Source of the DNA: Comamonadaceae bacterium
GTDB lineage: Bacteria; Pseudomonadota; Gammaproteobacteria; Burkholderiales; Burkholderiaceae_C
Direction of reading: 5' to 3'
Length of the DNA: 36,072 nt
NCBI GenBank assembly: GCA_011391745.1
Contig: JAABPX010000039.1
Coordinates: forward strand, 1 to 36,072
Part shown: in pieces, positions 22,905-34,080 of the stretch
How positions within the stretch are numbered: the first letter of the stretch is position 1
Layout: each line of letters starts with the position of its first letter
The notes under the pieces: model-generated
The model's input: the letters and a program-made list of their open reading frames with translations, nothing else
Databases searched by the model: none
Told to the model about the DNA's origin: nothing
Program-made: the position numbers and the translations under genes

Positions 22905-23531
22905 TTACTTCTTGCCTTTGCCCTTGGCCTTGGGGTCAACAGCGGCCACCACAGGTGCGGCCACGATTTCTTCCACGGGGGCGACCATCGATGCGATGGT
23001 CAAATCACCACGGCCGTGCGTCACAACCTTCACACCCGCAGGCAGTTGGATGTGGCTGACGTGGATGCTGCTGCCTTTGGTGGCTTGGCTGAGGTCAACG
23101 GTGATGTGTTCGGGCAATTGGGTGGCCAAGCACTCGATTTCGATTTCGGTCATCACATGGTTCACCACGCATTTGTCTTCTTTGACGGCGGGCGATTGCT
23201 CGGCACCCACAAAGTGCAAAGGCACTTTTTTGTGCAGGCGGGTTTTGGCGTCCACGCGCTGGAAATCCACGTGAAGCACTTGCTGTTTGAAGGGGTGGTA
23301 CTGCACATCGCGCAGAATGACTTTTTCGGTTTTGTCGGCGAGTTCCATGTCCAGCAAAGAGGCGTGGAACGTTTCCTTTTTCAGGGCGTGCCACAAGGCG
23401 TTGTGGTCAATTTCGATGTTCACGGGAGCGCTGGCGCCACCGAAAACGATACCGGGCGCACGGCCGGTGTTGCGCAGACGGCGGCTCGCACCCGTACCCT
23501 GCTTGTTGCGCTCAAAAGCGACGAATTGCAT
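22905..23531 (-). CDS. rplY: 50S ribosomal protein L25/general stress protein Ctc
   Basis: This protein binds 5S rRNA. The 208-residue form has the L25 N-terminal domain ([31 protein letters not shown]) and the extra C-terminal TL5/CTC beta domain, with a final Lys-rich tail (KAKGKGKK). The start at 23531 has GGAG upstream and the conserved N-terminus. It is flanked by prs and pth, the usual order in this group. Confidence 0.95.
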   Translation of the reverse strand: MQFVAFERNKQGTGASRRLRNTGRAPGIVFGGASAPVNIEIDHNALWHALKKETFHASLLDMELADKTEKVILRDVQYHPFKQQVLHVDFQRVDAKTRLHKKVPLHFVGAEQSPAVKEDKCVVNHVMTEIEIECLATQLPEHITVDLSQATKGSSIHVSHIQLPAGVKVVTHGRGDLTIASMVAPVEEIVAAPVVAAVDPKAKGKGKK

Positions 23532-23577
23532 AGTTTTCTCCAGTTGAGGGGCCTCGCGACCAAGGCGCCTCGGGTTT

Positions 23578-23606
23578 AAAAAGAGCGGGCCACCACAGTG
23601 GCGGCC
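23578..23606 (-). terminator. Terminator candidate between prs and rplY
   Basis: On the minus strand GGCCGCC and GGTGGCC (with one G-T pair) close a 5-base loop within 23588-23606. CGCTC and a run of five T follow, ending at 23578. It could end or reduce transcription from prs into rplY. Confidence 0.5.
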
Positions 23607-23633
23607 ACTCACACGTTGTTGCTGCGCAGGGCC

Positions 23634-24608
23634 TTAAAAAAGGTTGTCCTGATCAGCAAACAAACTCATGACCGACTCACCCGAGGCAATGCGCGCGATG
23701 GTTTCGGCCATCAGCGGTGCCACGGAGAGTTGGCGAATTTTGGGGCAGGCTTGAGCGGCTTGGCTCAGTGGAATGGTGTTGGTCACCACCACCTCATCCA
23801 AGGCATCGCCTTTGGCGATGCGCTCGATGGCAGGGCCTGAAAAAATCGGGTGGGTGCAATAGGCGTACACGTGTTTGGCGCCGCGCTCTTTGAGCACCTC
23901 GGCGGCTTTGACCAACGTGCCTGCGGTGTCAATCATGTCGTCCATGACCACACAATTGCGGCCATCAATGTCGCCAATGACGTGCATCACCTCAGACACA
24001 TTGGCCTTGGGGCGGCGCTTGTCGATGATGGCCATGTCGCAGTTGAGTTGCTTGGCCAAGGCGCGGGCGCGCACCACGCCACCCACATCGGGGGAGACGA
24101 CCAACAGGTCTTCGTAATTTTTGGAGCGCAAGTCGCCGAGCAGCACGGGCGAGGCGTAGATGTTGTCGACCGGGATGTCAAAGAAGCCCTGAATTTGGTC
24201 GGCGTGCAAGTCCATGGTCAAGACGCGGTCCACGCCCACCGCTTGAAGCATGTTGGCGACCACCTTGGCGGTGATGGGCACACGGCTCGAACGCGGACGG
24301 CGGTCTTGGCGCGCGTAACCGAAATAAGGGATGACCGCCGAGATGCGCGAAGCAGAAGCGCGCTTGAGGGCGTCGACCATGATGATGAGTTCCATCAGGT
24401 TTTCGTTGGTCGGCGCGCAGGTGGACTGGATCACGAACACTTCGCGCGTGCGCACGTTTTGCGTGATTTCAACCGTTACTTCGCCGTCGGAGAAGCGACC
24501 TACATTGGCCGAACCCAAATGGGTGCCCAAGTGTTGAGCGATTTCAGCAGCAAGCACCGGGTTGGCGTTGCCGGTGAAGATCATGAAATCCGGGGGTTGA
24601 ACTTGCAT
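23634..24608 (-). CDS. prs: Ribose-phosphate pyrophosphokinase
   Basis: Prs makes PRPP from ribose 5-phosphate and ATP. The 324-residue protein has [14 protein letters not shown] near the start, [19 protein letters not shown], the [17 protein letters not shown] segment and [12 protein letters not shown]. The PRPP-binding loop [12 protein letters not shown] is also present. No strong ribosome binding site precedes the ATG. It lies 21 bases downstream of tRNA-Gln on the same strand and is probably transcribed together with it. Confidence 0.96.
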   Translation of the reverse strand: MQVQPPDFMIFTGNANPVLAAEIAQHLGTHLGSANVGRFSDGEVTVEITQNVRTREVFVIQSTCAPTNENLMELIIMVDALKRASASRISAVIPYFGYARQDRRPRSSRVPITAKVVANMLQAVGVDRVLTMDLHADQIQGFFDIPVDNIYASPVLLGDLRSKNYEDLLVVSPDVGGVVRARALAKQLNCDMAIIDKRRPKANVSEVMHVIGDIDGRNCVVMDDMIDTAGTLVKAAEVLKERGAKHVYAYCTHPIFSGPAIERIAKGDALDEVVVTNTIPLSQAAQACPKIRQLSVAPLMAETIARIASGESVMSLFADQDNLF

Positions 24609-24629
24609 GTTGATTTCACTGAAATGGTT

Positions 24630-24706
24630 TGGCAGGGGAGGAAGGACTCGAACCCTCGCATGCCGGAATCAAAATCCGGTGCCTTTACCAACTTGGCGAC
24701 TCCCCT
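24630..24706 (-). tRNA. tRNA-Gln (anticodon TTG)
   Basis: On the minus strand AGGGGAG (24706-24700) pairs with CTCCCCT to form the acceptor stem, and CCA is encoded (24632-24630). The anticodon arm CCGGA-TTTTGAT-TCCGG gives TTG, hence glutamine. The T arm GAGGG-TTCGAGT-CCTTC is clear, with a G-T pair. A small palindrome, ATTTCA-C-TGAAAT (24613-24625), sits between the tRNA and prs and may mark processing. Confidence 0.95.
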
Positions 24707-24782
24707 ACGCAGGCGGCGTGTCACACAACACACCGCCACAACTGTCGCAGACCCCATCGAGTGATCAACTGCGCCCGATATT

Positions 24783-25691
24783 CTAATCGCTGCACCAGTC
24801 AAACAATGGATGAACATCCAAATTGCTGCACGTCTTTAAGGTCCAAGCGCTGGGCGCGTTTGAAACGGCCTGGCCGTGCGGCAAATGCGCAAACACCGCA
24901 GTGCCCGAACCCGTCATTCGCCCAGACAAGCCCTGCTCGGCGAGCCAGCCCAGTCCTTCCGTAACCTCGGGACACAAAGCCGATGCCACGGGCTGTAAGT
25001 CGTTGTGTGTGTTGTCCAAAATGGTTTGGAGGTCGCACATCAGCACCGAGCCGGTGTCATTGGCTGCGTTGTCAGCAGCAAAGCCTTGGATTGTAGCAGT
25101 TTTTGTGTCTCGTTTGAGCCAAGGTGAGCCGAAAATGGCCTGAGTGGAGGCCCCAGTGGGGGGCTTAAGCACCACAAACTGCGCGGGTGCCAGACGAATG
25201 GGCGTGAGTTGCTCGCCCACACCTTCGACCCAAGCGTTGCGCCCACCTACAAAAAAGGGCACATCCGCGCCCAGCCCCAAGCCGATTTCGGCCAATTGGC
25301 GACGCGGCCGGTTCAAACCCCAGAGGCGGTTGAGCGCCAACAAACACGTTGCGGCGTCTGAGGATCCCCCGCCCAAACCGGCCTCGACGGGCAGGCGTTT
25401 GTCCAGACGGATGTCCACGCCCCAAGGGCATTGGCTGGCTTGTTTCAGCGCCAGTGCGGCGCGCACGCACAGGTCGTGCTCGGGCAGTGAACCGTGGGTG
25501 TTGTCGTGGCGAACAATCTGGCCGTCGGTGCGCAGGTCAAAGTGCAAGGTGTCGGCCCAATCGATCAGCATGAAGATCGACTGCAGTTGGTGGTAGCCGT
25601 CTTCGCGCTGTCCGGTCACGTGCAAAAACAGGTTCAGCTTGGCGGGCGCGGGCACACCGCGCAAGTGCTTCAAAGGGGGGGCTGGGTTCAT
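24783..25691 (-). CDS. ispE: 4-diphosphocytidyl-2-C-methyl-D-erythritol kinase
   Basis: IspE phosphorylates CDP-ME in the MEP route to isoprenoids. The 302-residue GHMP kinase has PAPAKLNLFLHVTGQREDGYHQLQS at the start, the glycine-rich ATP loop PVEAGLGGGSSDAAT, and the C-terminal GRMTGSGTAVFA. Its ATG overlaps the lolB stop by 4 bases. tRNA-Gln lies downstream. Confidence 0.95.
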   Translation of the reverse strand: MNPAPPLKHLRGVPAPAKLNLFLHVTGQREDGYHQLQSIFMLIDWADTLHFDLRTDGQIVRHDNTHGSLPEHDLCVRAALALKQASQCPWGVDIRLDKRLPVEAGLGGGSSDAATCLLALNRLWGLNRPRRQLAEIGLGLGADVPFFVGGRNAWVEGVGEQLTPIRLAPAQFVVLKPPTGASTQAIFGSPWLKRDTKTATIQGFAADNAANDTGSVLMCDLQTILDNTHNDLQPVASALCPEVTEGLGWLAEQGLSGRMTGSGTAVFAHLPHGQAVSNAPSAWTLKTCSNLDVHPLFDWCSD

Positions 25692-26179
25692 GGTTCAAAC
25701 ACCACACGAAGGTCGGCGCGTGGCAAGGGGTACTCGCGTTGGGCTTGAATGCGTCCGTCGCGGTGTCGAGAAAGATCCACCGACCAACCCTCGGGCGCGC
25801 TGGGCTGGCCATCGAGCCAAGCAAACAAGTGGGTCACGGGCAGCTCGGTGCCGAGCAAATCCCGCATGAGTTCGCCTAGGCTCGGGCGGCTTTCCCATTC
25901 GCTGCCACGTTGCCATTGCGCCCTTTGCGGGCTCCATTGCACATGGGCCAAGGTGGTGCCCAAGGGTGATAGCAAGGTTAACCGTCCGGCTTCGGATGTG
26001 CCTTGCAGTTCAAAGCTGGCTGAGAAGTGGTTTTGGGGCGTGCTGTGCACGGTGACGGCCAAGCGACCCGACCACAAGCGTTGACCCACAGGGGCAGTGC
26101 TGGCGCAGCCACTCAAACCCGCAGCGGACCACAGGCCGATGGCGCTCACAGCACCGAGACAAGCACGCCGCTGCATCAT
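25688..26179 (-). CDS. lolB: Outer-membrane lipoprotein insertion protein LolB
   Basis: LolB receives lipoproteins from LolA and inserts them into the outer membrane. The 163-residue protein has a lipoprotein signal peptide ending LSGC (Cys near residue 25), then a LolB-type beta sheet (RLWSGRLAVTV, FSASFELQG, GRLTLLSPLGTTLA). The hydrophobic W-rich loop region and LPVTHLFAWLDGQP also fit. The start at 26179 overlaps the stop of the TPR gene (ATGA), and ispE overlaps its end, so the three are translationally linked. An ATG 3 bases later is equally possible. Confidence 0.93.
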   Translation of the reverse strand: MMQRRACLGAVSAIGLWSAAGLSGCASTAPVGQRLWSGRLAVTVHSTPQNHFSASFELQGTSEAGRLTLLSPLGTTLAHVQWSPQRAQWQRGSEWESRPSLGELMRDLLGTELPVTHLFAWLDGQPSAPEGWSVDLSRHRDGRIQAQREYPLPRADLRVVFEP

Positions 26180-27519
26180 GGCTGGGCGTTGAAGCGTTTG
26201 AGCGTGTTGCGCAAGGTGGCGTTCTCGGCGTTGAGGGACAGGCCTTTGCGCCAAACCACCAAAGCCTGTTCCCGATCGCCCGTGACCCACAAAACCTCGC
26301 CCCAATGGGCGGCGATTTCAGCATCGGCTTTGAGCTCAAAGGCCCGTTTGAGGTGGGCCAGCGCTTGCGAGTGATTGCCCAGCCGAAATTCCACCCAGCC
26401 CAAGCTGTCCAAGATGTAGCCATCTTCTGGGGCCAGCGCCACGGCCTGTTCAATCAAGACCTTGGCCTCGGCCAAACGCACATTGCGGTCGGCCCAAGCG
26501 TAGCCCAGTGCGTTGTAAGCGTGTGCATACGTGGGGTGGTTTTGAATGAGGCCGCGCAGCAAGCGCTCCATGTCGTCCCATTGGCCGAGTTTTTCGGCCA
26601 TGTTGGCCTGTTCGTACGCCAGGTCGGGGTCTTTCTCATGCACCTCTGGCCAGCGCTGTTGCAGGTATTGCAACTGCGTTTGCGCATCGGCCCACCGCTT
26701 GAGGTTGATCAAGACGCGTGCGTAGGCCAAAGCCACGGTGTGGCTGTGTTGGACCGGGGCGGCGGTGGCTTGTGTGTGGCTGCTCACCAAGGCCTCCGCC
26801 GCGCTTTCGCCTTGCTCCATCAAGGCCAGGGCCAGCAACGCGGGCCAGTCGGCGGAGCGATCCAAACGGTGCGCCGTTTGGGCATCTTGTAAGGCCGCAG
26901 CCCCATCGCCTGCTGCCAAAGCCATGCGCCCCCAACTGGTGTGAAGTGCCACCGCGGCGGCCGTGTCCAAGGTCAGCCCCGACAAGGCCCGACGCACCAC
27001 ACGCAAGGCGTCGGGTTTGTCTTTGACCGACGAAAAAAGGTTGGGGATGCTTTGAATGGCCTTGACTTGTGCTTCGCCGTTGAGCGCCAGCACCCAGCGC
27101 CGCAGCACAGGCCCCGTTTCGCTCACGCGGTTGAGCGCCAACAGAATTTGCAACTCAAACTGGGCTGCTTCGTCGGACGTCGCCCAGTCGCTGCCCCATG
27201 CGCGGGCCGCCATCAGTGCCGACCCGCCAGAGCCACTTTGCAAAGCGATGTTGACTGCGCGGCGGTACAGGTCGGGCTCGCGTTGCTGGCGTGCCGCCTC
27301 CAACATGATTTGAAATGCGTTGGCGTTTTCGTTGGCGCGCACATACATTTCAGCGGCCAAGATTTGCAAAAACAAGCGGCTGTCAAGCGCCGAGTTCACG
27401 GGGGCGGCCACGGCGCTGTGCATCAATGCCCCGAGGCCCAGCGCGACCCAGCCGTGTCGAAGCCTAGAGCGGCGCAGGGGCTTGGGGTTTTGGTGCGGCT
27501 GAGGGTGTGTGTGGGTCAT
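26176..27519 (-). CDS. Exported tetratricopeptide repeat protein
   Basis: The 447-residue protein has a signal peptide (basic RRSRLRHG, then a hydrophobic run ending AVAA). It consists largely of helical repeats; the clearest TPR units lie in the last 150 residues ([32 protein letters not shown], and the next unit beginning [10 protein letters not shown]). Such proteins scaffold complexes in the periplasm; this one regularly precedes lolB and ispE. The specific function is not known. The start at 27519 is preferred over 27570 because it reduces overlap with the divergent mutM promoter. Its stop overlaps the lolB start. Confidence 0.87.
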   Translation of the reverse strand: MTHTHPQPHQNPKPLRRSRLRHGWVALGLGALMHSAVAAPVNSALDSRLFLQILAAEMYVRANENANAFQIMLEAARQQREPDLYRRAVNIALQSGSGGSALMAARAWGSDWATSDEAAQFELQILLALNRVSETGPVLRRWVLALNGEAQVKAIQSIPNLFSSVKDKPDALRVVRRALSGLTLDTAAAVALHTSWGRMALAAGDGAAALQDAQTAHRLDRSADWPALLALALMEQGESAAEALVSSHTQATAAPVQHSHTVALAYARVLINLKRWADAQTQLQYLQQRWPEVHEKDPDLAYEQANMAEKLGQWDDMERLLRGLIQNHPTYAHAYNALGYAWADRNVRLAEAKVLIEQAVALAPEDGYILDSLGWVEFRLGNHSQALAHLKRAFELKADAEIAAHWGEVLWVTGDREQALVVWRKGLSLNAENATLRNTLKRFNAQP

Positions 27520-27572
27520 CGGGTCATGATAATGGATGCCTTGTATTCCACGGCCTTGCGCCCATTGCATCC

Positions 27573-28391
27573 ATGCCCGAATTGCCCGAAGTTGAAATCA
27601 CCCGTTTGGGCTTTGCCGATCGCATCGCGGGGGCGCTTATTGAGCGCGTGGTCGTGGGCAAACCCTTGCGTTGGCCTTTGGGTTGTGAGCCGAACAGCTT
27701 GCATGGCCTGCGGGTGTGTTCGGTGGGGCGGCGAGGCAAGTATTTGTTGATCCACTTGGACCGTGGCTTGTTGTTGTTGCATTTGGGCATGTCGGGGCAT
27801 GTGCAGTTTGCACAGCAATTGCCCGAGCGCGGCCCACACGACCACATGGAACTGCACACCAGCCGGGGCGTTTTGCGCCTGCACGACCCGCGCCGCTTTG
27901 GCGCGGTGGTCTACGCCCCCTTGGGTTTGGACGACCCGGTGGCGCACAAGCTCTTGGGCGCTTTGGGTTGTGAGCCGCTGGAGAGCGGTTTTGAGCCGAT
28001 GGCGTTTCACCAGGCTTTGCAACAGCGCCGCAGCGCCATCAAAACCGTACTTTTGGGGGGCGATGTGGTGGTGGGGGTGGGCAATATTTATGCTTCTGAG
28101 TCGTTGTTTAAGGCCGGCATTCGGCCCACCACACCCGCCAACCGATTGAGCAAACCGCGCGTGGCGCGTTTGCACGCGGCGGTGGTGGGCGTTTTGCGCC
28201 AAGCCTTGGCGGCGGGCGGCAGCAGCTTGCGCGACTTCAAGCACACCGATGGCCAAAACGGCTATTTCCAACTCGACGCGGCCGTCTATGGCCGCTCGGG
28301 CGAACCCTGTCGCGTTTGCGCCACCCCCATCAAAACCCTGCGTCAAAGCCAGCGCTCCACCTTTTATTGCCCGCAATGCCAAAAACCCTGA
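27573..28391 (+). CDS. mutM: Formamidopyrimidine-DNA glycosylase
   Basis: MutM removes 8-oxoguanine and formamidopyrimidines from DNA and nicks the backbone. The 272-residue protein starts MPELPEVE, with catalytic Pro after Met removal and the conserved Glu. It has [25 protein letters not shown] and a C-terminal zinc finger (CRVC and CPQC). A GATAAT -10 candidate lies at 27528-27533. It overlaps mutY by 16 bases, so two enzymes of the same oxidised-guanine repair pathway are made together. Confidence 0.96.
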   Translation: MPELPEVEITRLGFADRIAGALIERVVVGKPLRWPLGCEPNSLHGLRVCSVGRRGKYLLIHLDRGLLLLHLGMSGHVQFAQQLPERGPHDHMELHTSRGVLRLHDPRRFGAVVYAPLGLDDPVAHKLLGALGCEPLESGFEPMAFHQALQQRRSAIKTVLLGGDVVVGVGNIYASESLFKAGIRPTTPANRLSKPRVARLHAAVVGVLRQALAAGGSSLRDFKHTDGQNGYFQLDAAVYGRSGEPCRVCATPIKTLRQSQRSTFYCPQCQKP

Positions 28392-29443
28392 GCTTTGCCA
28401 CGCGCCTGATCGATTGGCAGCGGCGCGATGGCCGCCACGGTTTGCCTTGGCAAGGCACCCGAGAGCCCTACCGCGTGTGGCTGTCTGAGGTCATGTTGCA
28501 GCAAACGCAAGTCAGCACCGTGCTGGATTATTTCCCGCGTTTTTTGGAGCGTTTCCCGACCGTGCAGGCGCTGGCCAATGCACAGCAAGGCGAGGTGCTG
28601 GCGTTGTGGAGCGGTTTGGGGTACTACAGCCGGGCGCGCAACCTGCACCGCTGTGCCCAAGCGGTGGTGGCTGAGCACGGCGGGGTGTTTCCGTCTTCAT
28701 GGGCGGTGCTGCAAACCTTGCCCGGCATTGGGGCGTCCACCGCCGCGGCCATTGCTGCATTTTGTTTTGGCGAGCGTGTTTCGATTGTTGATGGCAATGT
28801 GCGGCGGGTTTTGTCGCGCTTGTTGGCGTTTGAAGGGGATTTGGCCAAAACCTCGGCGCAGCGTGACTTGTGGGATTTGGCGCAAACACTCTTGCCCGAG
28901 CCAAGCGCAGCGCCAATCCAAGACATGGTGGCCTACACCCAAGGCCTGATGGACTTGGGGGCCACGCTGTGCACACGCACTCGCCCAGACTGCGAACGTT
29001 GCCCCGTGCAGACGCTGTGCCAGGCACACGCCAGCGATCGGGTCACCGACTTTCCGGTCAAAACCCGCGCCCCAAAGCGGCGCAGCGAACGCTGGTGGTT
29101 GCTGTGTTGGTTTGACCCGTCCGACGGTGGCTGGGTGTGGCTGCAAACGCGGCCCCAGCGGGGCATTTGGGCGGGCTTGCATTGCCCGCCGGTTTTCAGC
29201 GACGAAGCACACATGCACGCCGCGTTGAGGGCGGTTGTCCCAAGTGCCATTGAGCATTGGCCCGCAGTTTCACACGCCTTAACCCACCGCGAATTGTCTT
29301 TGCACCCCACGGTGGCTTATGGCTCGCGTCAGTCCCTTGAACCCTCTGGGGAGTCGGGTGTTTGGCTTGCTTTGGGACAACTCAGTACGGTGGGTTTGCC
29401 CAAACCCATTCGTACTTGGCTCAATCAACTGCAGCCTAAGTGA
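28376..29443 (+). CDS. mutY: A/G-specific adenine glycosylase
   Basis: MutY removes adenine mispaired with 8-oxoguanine. The 355-residue protein has [12 protein letters not shown] with catalytic Glu38, the helix-hairpin-helix [12 protein letters not shown] and the catalytic Asp of [13 protein letters not shown]. It has the iron-sulfur loop C-x6-C-x2-C-x5-C ([17 protein letters not shown]) and a C-terminal NUDIX-like domain for 8-oxoG recognition. The start at 28376 lies inside the end of mutM. Its stop directly abuts the stop of convergent rapZ. Confidence 0.95.
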   Translation: MPKTLSFATRLIDWQRRDGRHGLPWQGTREPYRVWLSEVMLQQTQVSTVLDYFPRFLERFPTVQALANAQQGEVLALWSGLGYYSRARNLHRCAQAVVAEHGGVFPSSWAVLQTLPGIGASTAAAIAAFCFGERVSIVDGNVRRVLSRLLAFEGDLAKTSAQRDLWDLAQTLLPEPSAAPIQDMVAYTQGLMDLGATLCTRTRPDCERCPVQTLCQAHASDRVTDFPVKTRAPKRRSERWWLLCWFDPSDGGWVWLQTRPQRGIWAGLHCPPVFSDEAHMHAALRAVVPSAIEHWPAVSHALTHRELSLHPTVAYGSRQSLEPSGESGVWLALGQLSTVGLPKPIRTWLNQLQPK

Positions 29444-30340
29444 TCAGGTTTGGTGAGGACCCCAGTGATCGCTTTCGCGGTGGCGCACCCGCGTGTTCCA
29501 CTGTTCGCCAAACGCCTTGGCCAAGGCCTCGACCAAAAACACCGATCGGTGTTGCCCGCCCGTGCAGCCAATGCCCACCGTGACGTAGCTGCGGTGGTCT
29601 TGCAGTAAGCGCGGCAACCAGTGGCGCAGAAAATCCGTGATTTGGGTTTGCATCTGATGCACTTCGGCATGACCCGACAAAAAATCGGCCACTGGCGCGT
29701 CCAAACCCGTCAGGGCTTTGAGCTCGGGTTCGTAGTGTGGGTTGGGCAGCATCCGAACATCAAACACAAAGTCGGCATCCATGGGGATGCCGCGCTTAAA
29801 AGCAAAGGACTCAAACACCAAGGTCATGGGTGCGTGGTGCGTACCGATCAGGTCTTTGACTTGGCTGCGCAAGCGCGCTGGGCGAATCAGGCTGGTGTCG
29901 ATCACGAGCGCGCGTTCGCGCAGTTCAGCCAACAACTCGCGCTCGTACTCAATGGTATCGACCAAGGCGCGTTTGGGGTCCACCGAGGTCATCGACAGCG
30001 GATGAGAACGCCGGGTTTCTGAGAAACGCCGCACCAAGGCGTCGGTGGTGGCATCCAGAAACAGCGTGGTCAGGTGCACCGGGCGGTTGATGTTGTGTTG
30101 CAGGGCTTTGAGTTGGCGTGGCACACCGGGCAGGGCGTCGGCGCTGCGAACGTCCATGGCAATGGCCACGCGGCTGGCGTGGTGGCTGTGCTCCAAGGTA
30201 ATGAAGGCGTCAAAGAGTTCGGGCGGCAGGTTGTCTACGCAATAAAAGCCCGCGTCTTCCAGTGCGTTGAGTGCCACCGATTTGCCCGAACCGGACATGC
30301 CGGTGATCAGCACCAGCTCCATGGGGGGGCGTGTTGTCAT
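29444..30340 (-). CDS. rapZ: RNase adapter protein RapZ (P-loop nucleotide-binding)
   Basis: The 298-residue protein has the Walker A GMSGSGKS (14-21), [10 protein letters not shown] and [22 protein letters not shown]. The C-terminal domain contains [13 protein letters not shown] and [16 protein letters not shown]. RapZ controls amino-sugar synthesis through small RNAs in enterobacteria; in other bacteria the role is less clear. Its start overlaps the recN stop by 4 bases, and the operon order nadK, recN, rapZ is compact. Confidence 0.93.
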   Translation of the reverse strand: MTTRPPMELVLITGMSGSGKSVALNALEDAGFYCVDNLPPELFDAFITLEHSHHASRVAIAMDVRSADALPGVPRQLKALQHNINRPVHLTTLFLDATTDALVRRFSETRRSHPLSMTSVDPKRALVDTIEYERELLAELRERALVIDTSLIRPARLRSQVKDLIGTHHAPMTLVFESFAFKRGIPMDADFVFDVRMLPNPHYEPELKALTGLDAPVADFLSGHAEVHQMQTQITDFLRHWLPRLLQDHRSYVTVGIGCTGGQHRSVFLVEALAKAFGEQWNTRVRHRESDHWGPHQT

Positions 30341-31980
30341 GTGCCGAGCAGTTCGCGGGCGTGCGCCAGCGAAGCCTGTGATTGGTCCGACCCGCCCAGC
30401 ATGCGGGCAATTTCTTGTACCCGCTGGGTGCCTTCAATGGACACCACCTCGCTCAGCGTTTGGCCTTGTGTGGCGTGTTTGCTGACCAAGCAGTGGTGGT
30501 CGGCACTGGCCGCGACTTGTGCTAAGTGCGTCACCGCCAACACCTGGCGGTCTTGGCCGAGTTGGTGCAGCAATTGGCCCACGGTGTTGGCCACCGTGCC
30601 GCCAATGCCCGAATCCACCTCGTCAAAAATCAACGTGGGGGCTTGGCCGAGCTGGCTGGTGATGACCGACAGCGCCAGCGCAATGCGCGAAAGCTCTCCG
30701 CCCGAGGCCACCTTGCCCACCGGGCGCGGCGTGACACCGGCGTGGCCGGCCACCAAAAACTCCACCTGTTCCCAGCCATGGGCCTGCGGTGTGTCCAAGC
30801 GATGGATCGCCACTTCAAAACACCCGCCCGCCATGCCCAAGGTTTGCATCGTCTCAGTCACGGCGCGTGAGAGCCGGGGTGCGGCGGCGCTGCGCAACTG
30901 GCTCAGTGCGTCGATGCTTTGGGTGAAACCGTTCCACGCGCTGCGTTCGGCGTTTTGTAGGCCTTCGAGGTCGGTGAACGATTCCAGCTGGGCCAATTGG
31001 GTTTTGCAGTCGGCGTGTATGGCGGGCAAGTCCTCGGGGGCTTTGCGGTGGCGTTTGGCCAGCGACATCCACAACGACAGGCGATCGTCCAAGGCCTTGA
31101 GCGTGGCCGGATCGGTGTCCATGTGTCGGCCCAGTTGGTGCAAGGTGTGGCGGGCATCTTGCACCTGCGCCAAAGCGCTTTGCAAGGCTTCAATGGGTGC
31201 TGCAAAGCGCGGCTCAATGTGGGCTTGGCCTTCGATGTGGTGCAAAGCGCGTTGGATCAGTTCCGCCGCGCTCGGCGATTCGTCGTCCAATGCCGCGGCG
31301 GCCTGTTCGGCGGCATCGATCAGGCCTTGGGCATTGGCCAAGCGGCCGTGTTGGGTGTTGAGCTCGGCCCACTCGTTGGCGTGCGGTGACAGCTTGTCGA
31401 GTTCAGCAATGAGCCAAGACAAACGCTCCATTTCTTGTTGTGATTGCGCTTGACTGGCGGTGGCTTGGTCCAGCGCTTGGCGGTGTTCGCGCCATGCGCC
31501 CCAGCGGCGGCGGGCTTCTTGGGTGTTCACGCCCGCGTAAGCGTCGAGCAGATCGCGCACCGCATCGGCGCGGGTGAGGCTTTGCCACGCGTGTTGGCCG
31601 TGAATGTCCACCAAGGCGTTGGCCAAAGACTTGAGTTGCCCCACGGTGGCCACGCTGCCATTGATCCACGCTTTGCTGCGGCCTTCGGTGTCCAAGGTGC
31701 GGCGCACCAGCACGCTGTCTTCCCTTGCAAAACCCTCGTCGTCGAGCCACGCACTGGCCGCTGGCGTGTTGTCGAATTCGGCGGCTATTTCGCAGCGAGT
31801 CGCGCCTTCGCGCACCACACCGCTTTGTGCACGGGCACCCAGGGCCAATTGCAAGGCATCGATCAGGATGGACTTGCCCGCCCCCGTCTCGCCGGTCAGC
31901 ACCGTAAAGCCCAGACCCAATTCGAGGTCCAAGGTTTTGACAATCACAAAGTCGCGCAGCGCAATTCGTTGCAAGCTCAT
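30337..31980 (-). CDS. recN: DNA repair protein RecN
   Basis: RecN is an SMC-like ATPase acting in double-strand break repair. The 547-residue protein has an N-terminal Walker A (GETGAGKS, 30-37), a long central helical region that should form a coiled coil, and the C-terminal ABC part. The latter has the signature [13 protein letters not shown] and Walker [15 protein letters not shown]. The frame opens at 32229, but the conserved start [14 protein letters not shown] gives 31980. nadK lies 7 bases upstream. Confidence 0.95.
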   Translation of the reverse strand: MSLQRIALRDFVIVKTLDLELGLGFTVLTGETGAGKSILIDALQLALGARAQSGVVREGATRCEIAAEFDNTPAASAWLDDEGFAREDSVLVRRTLDTEGRSKAWINGSVATVGQLKSLANALVDIHGQHAWQSLTRADAVRDLLDAYAGVNTQEARRRWGAWREHRQALDQATASQAQSQQEMERLSWLIAELDKLSPHANEWAELNTQHGRLANAQGLIDAAEQAAAALDDESPSAAELIQRALHHIEGQAHIEPRFAAPIEALQSALAQVQDARHTLHQLGRHMDTDPATLKALDDRLSLWMSLAKRHRKAPEDLPAIHADCKTQLAQLESFTDLEGLQNAERSAWNGFTQSIDALSQLRSAAAPRLSRAVTETMQTLGMAGGCFEVAIHRLDTPQAHGWEQVEFLVAGHAGVTPRPVGKVASGGELSRIALALSVITSQLGQAPTLIFDEVDSGIGGTVANTVGQLLHQLGQDRQVLAVTHLAQVAASADHHCLVSKHATQGQTLSEVVSIEGTQRVQEIARMLGGSDQSQASLAHARELLGT

Positions 31981-31987
31981 GGTGGTT

Positions 31988-32905
31988 TCAGACGCCTTCG
32001 TTCCAGTGAAGTTTTTCGCGCAGGGTGTCGAAATAGCTCCAGCCCATTGGGTGAAGCAAACGCAAACCATGTTCGGAGCGGCGCACCACGATGCGGTCGC
32101 CATGCAACAAACTGGCCAGCGATTGCATGTCAAAGTTGGCGCTGGCGTCTCGTCCTGACACGATTTCCACCGCCACCTCACTTTGTGACGGCAGCACCAC
32201 GGGCCGGTTGGACAAGGTGTGCGGCGCAATCGGCACCATCAGCCACCCCTCAATGGCGGGGTGAATCAACGGCCCGCCCGCCGACAGCGCATAGGCGGTG
32301 GAGCCCGTGGGCGAGGCAATGATCAGGCCGTCTGCCCGCTGGTTGGCCACAAAGTGGCCATCCACCTCCACGCGCATTTCAATCATGCTGGCCACGCTGC
32401 CGCGGCTCACCACCACATCGTTCATGGCCGTGGCCTCAAACACGCAGCGCCCATCGCGCATGACCTTGGCGGCCATCAGCGTGCGGCGCTCTTCGGTGTA
32501 GAGGCCGTGCAACATGGGGCGCAACACCTCGGCGAAGGTGTCCCAGCGGATGTCGGTGATGAAGCCCAAACGCCCTTGGTTGATGCCCACCACCGGCACA
32601 TTAAACCGGGCCAACTGTCGCCCCAGGCCCAACATCGTGCCGTCACCGCCCACCACCAAGGCTAAGTCACACTGCCGCCCAATGCTCTCCACACTCAGCG
32701 CCGGGTGGTGGGTCAGGTCCGTGTTCAGGGCGGTCTCGGCCTCCAAACTGACGTCACACCCTTCGCTGTGCAAAAACTGCGCCAGGGCCTCAACTGCGTC
32801 GCGCGAGCCCGGCGCGTGGTACTTGCCCACAATGGCCACGTGCGAAAAACGGCGCGTGGCACCGGGCTGGGCCAAAGCGGGCTGTGGTGGGGCGAACGCA
32901 TTCAT
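31988..32905 (-). CDS. nadK: NAD(+) kinase
   Basis: NadK makes NADP from NAD and ATP. The 305-residue protein has the GGDGTMLG motif, [12 protein letters not shown], the NE/D-type [10 protein letters not shown] and [16 protein letters not shown]. The start at 32905 gives the usual length and leaves 35 bases to divergent hrcA, the standard arrangement in betaproteobacteria. Confidence 0.96.
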   Translation of the reverse strand: MNAFAPPQPALAQPGATRRFSHVAIVGKYHAPGSRDAVEALAQFLHSEGCDVSLEAETALNTDLTHHPALSVESIGRQCDLALVVGGDGTMLGLGRQLARFNVPVVGINQGRLGFITDIRWDTFAEVLRPMLHGLYTEERRTLMAAKVMRDGRCVFEATAMNDVVVSRGSVASMIEMRVEVDGHFVANQRADGLIIASPTGSTAYALSAGGPLIHPAIEGWLMVPIAPHTLSNRPVVLPSQSEVAVEIVSGRDASANFDMQSLASLLHGDRIVVRRSEHGLRLLHPMGWSYFDTLREKLHWNEGV

Positions 32906-32928
32906 ATTCAAATTACAACATAGCTTCG

Positions 32929-32934
32929 TACAAT
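32929..32934 (+). promoter_or_regulatory. -10-like hexamer six bases before hrcA
   Basis: TACAAT, a 5/6 match to the -10 consensus, ends six bases before the hrcA ATG. No ribosome binding site lies between them, so transcription from here would start at or near the ATG. No CIRCE repeat was seen nearby. Confidence 0.4.
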
Positions 32935-32940
32935 GCACCG

Positions 32941-33954
32941 ATGCTAGACGACCGCGCCAAATTGTTGCTCAAAGCCCTGGTGGAGCGATACATCGCCGAT
33001 GGGCAACCCGTGGGTTCGCGCACCCTGTCCAAGGCCACCGGTCTGGACCTCTCGCCCGCCACCATCCGCAACGTCATGAGCGACTTAGAGGATTTGGGCC
33101 TCATCGCCAGCCCGCACACCTCGGCCGGTCGCATTCCCACCGCGCGGGGGTATCGCCTGTTTGTGGACACCATGCTCACCGTGCGCCGCGACGCGCTGCC
33201 CGCTTTGGAGTCCATGGGCGGCTTGGACACCGGTGGCCAGCAACAAAAGGTGCTGAGCAGCGCCGCGCACATGCTCTCCAGCTTGTCGCAATTCGTGGGG
33301 GTGGTCATGGCACCGCGCCGGGCCAGCGTGTTTCGGCACATTGAATTTTTAAGCCTGTCTGAGCACCGCGTGTTGGTGATTTTGGTCTCGCCCGAGGGCG
33401 ATGTGCAAAACCGCATCATCCAAACCTCGGTCATTTACACCCAATCGCAACTCATTGAAGCCGCCAACTTCCTCAACAGCCACTACGCCGGTTTGACCAT
33501 GGAAGCCGTGCGGGTGCGCTTAAAAAGCGAGGTTGAGCAACTGCGCGGTGAAATTGCCAGCCTCATGCAAGACGCGCTGCAAACCCCCGAAGAGGACAGC
33601 GAGCCCAACGAAGTGGTGGTGGCCGGTGAGCGCAACCTCTTGTCGGTGAGCGAGTTTTCCAACGACATGGGCAACCTGCGCCGCATGTTCGACCTGTTCG
33701 AACAAAAAACCCAAATCATTCGCTTGCTTGAGGTGTCCAACCAAGCCGAGGGCGTGCGCATTTACATCGGCGGCGAAAGCCAAGTGGTGCCCTATCAAGA
33801 GCTGTCGGTCGTCACCGCGCCGTACGAGGTGGACGGCCAATTGGTGGGCACCTTGGGGGTCATTGGCCCGCAGCGCATGCCCTACGAGCGAATGATTCAA
33901 ATCGTTGACGTCACGGCCAAACTCGTGGGTAACGCCTTGCGTCAAGGCAAATGA
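32941..33954 (+). CDS. hrcA: Heat-inducible transcription repressor HrcA
   Basis: HrcA represses chaperone genes by binding CIRCE elements. The 337-residue protein has the N-terminal winged helix ([50 protein letters not shown]) and the GAF-like and dimerisation regions (YYxG-type loop IYIGGES, then YELDG-like [21 protein letters not shown]). It is divergent from nadK. The message may be leaderless. Confidence 0.95.
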   Translation: MLDDRAKLLLKALVERYIADGQPVGSRTLSKATGLDLSPATIRNVMSDLEDLGLIASPHTSAGRIPTARGYRLFVDTMLTVRRDALPALESMGGLDTGGQQQKVLSSAAHMLSSLSQFVGVVMAPRRASVFRHIEFLSLSEHRVLVILVSPEGDVQNRIIQTSVIYTQSQLIEAANFLNSHYAGLTMEAVRVRLKSEVEQLRGEIASLMQDALQTPEEDSEPNEVVVAGERNLLSVSEFSNDMGNLRRMFDLFEQKTQIIRLLEVSNQAEGVRIYIGGESQVVPYQELSVVTAPYEVDGQLVGTLGVIGPQRMPYERMIQIVDVTAKLVGNALRQGK

Positions 33955-33970
33955 GGCCAGCGTGGCCCCG

Positions 33971-33976
33971 TACAAT
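33971..33976 (+). promoter_or_regulatory. -10 candidate of the CAU tRNA gene
   Basis: TACAAT lies 13 bases before the 5' end of the tRNA gene, suitable for a start just upstream of it. It sits after the hrcA stop and no good -35 hexamer was found. Confidence 0.4.
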
Positions 33977-33988
33977 ACGCCGCTGGTT

Positions 33989-34065
<77 letters not shown>

Positions 34066-34080
34066 ACACCCATCCCGCCC

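Noticed and set aside
32906..32940. CIRCE element before hrcA
   Set aside because: The TTAGCACTC-N9-GAGTGCTAA repeat is absent from this 35-base region.
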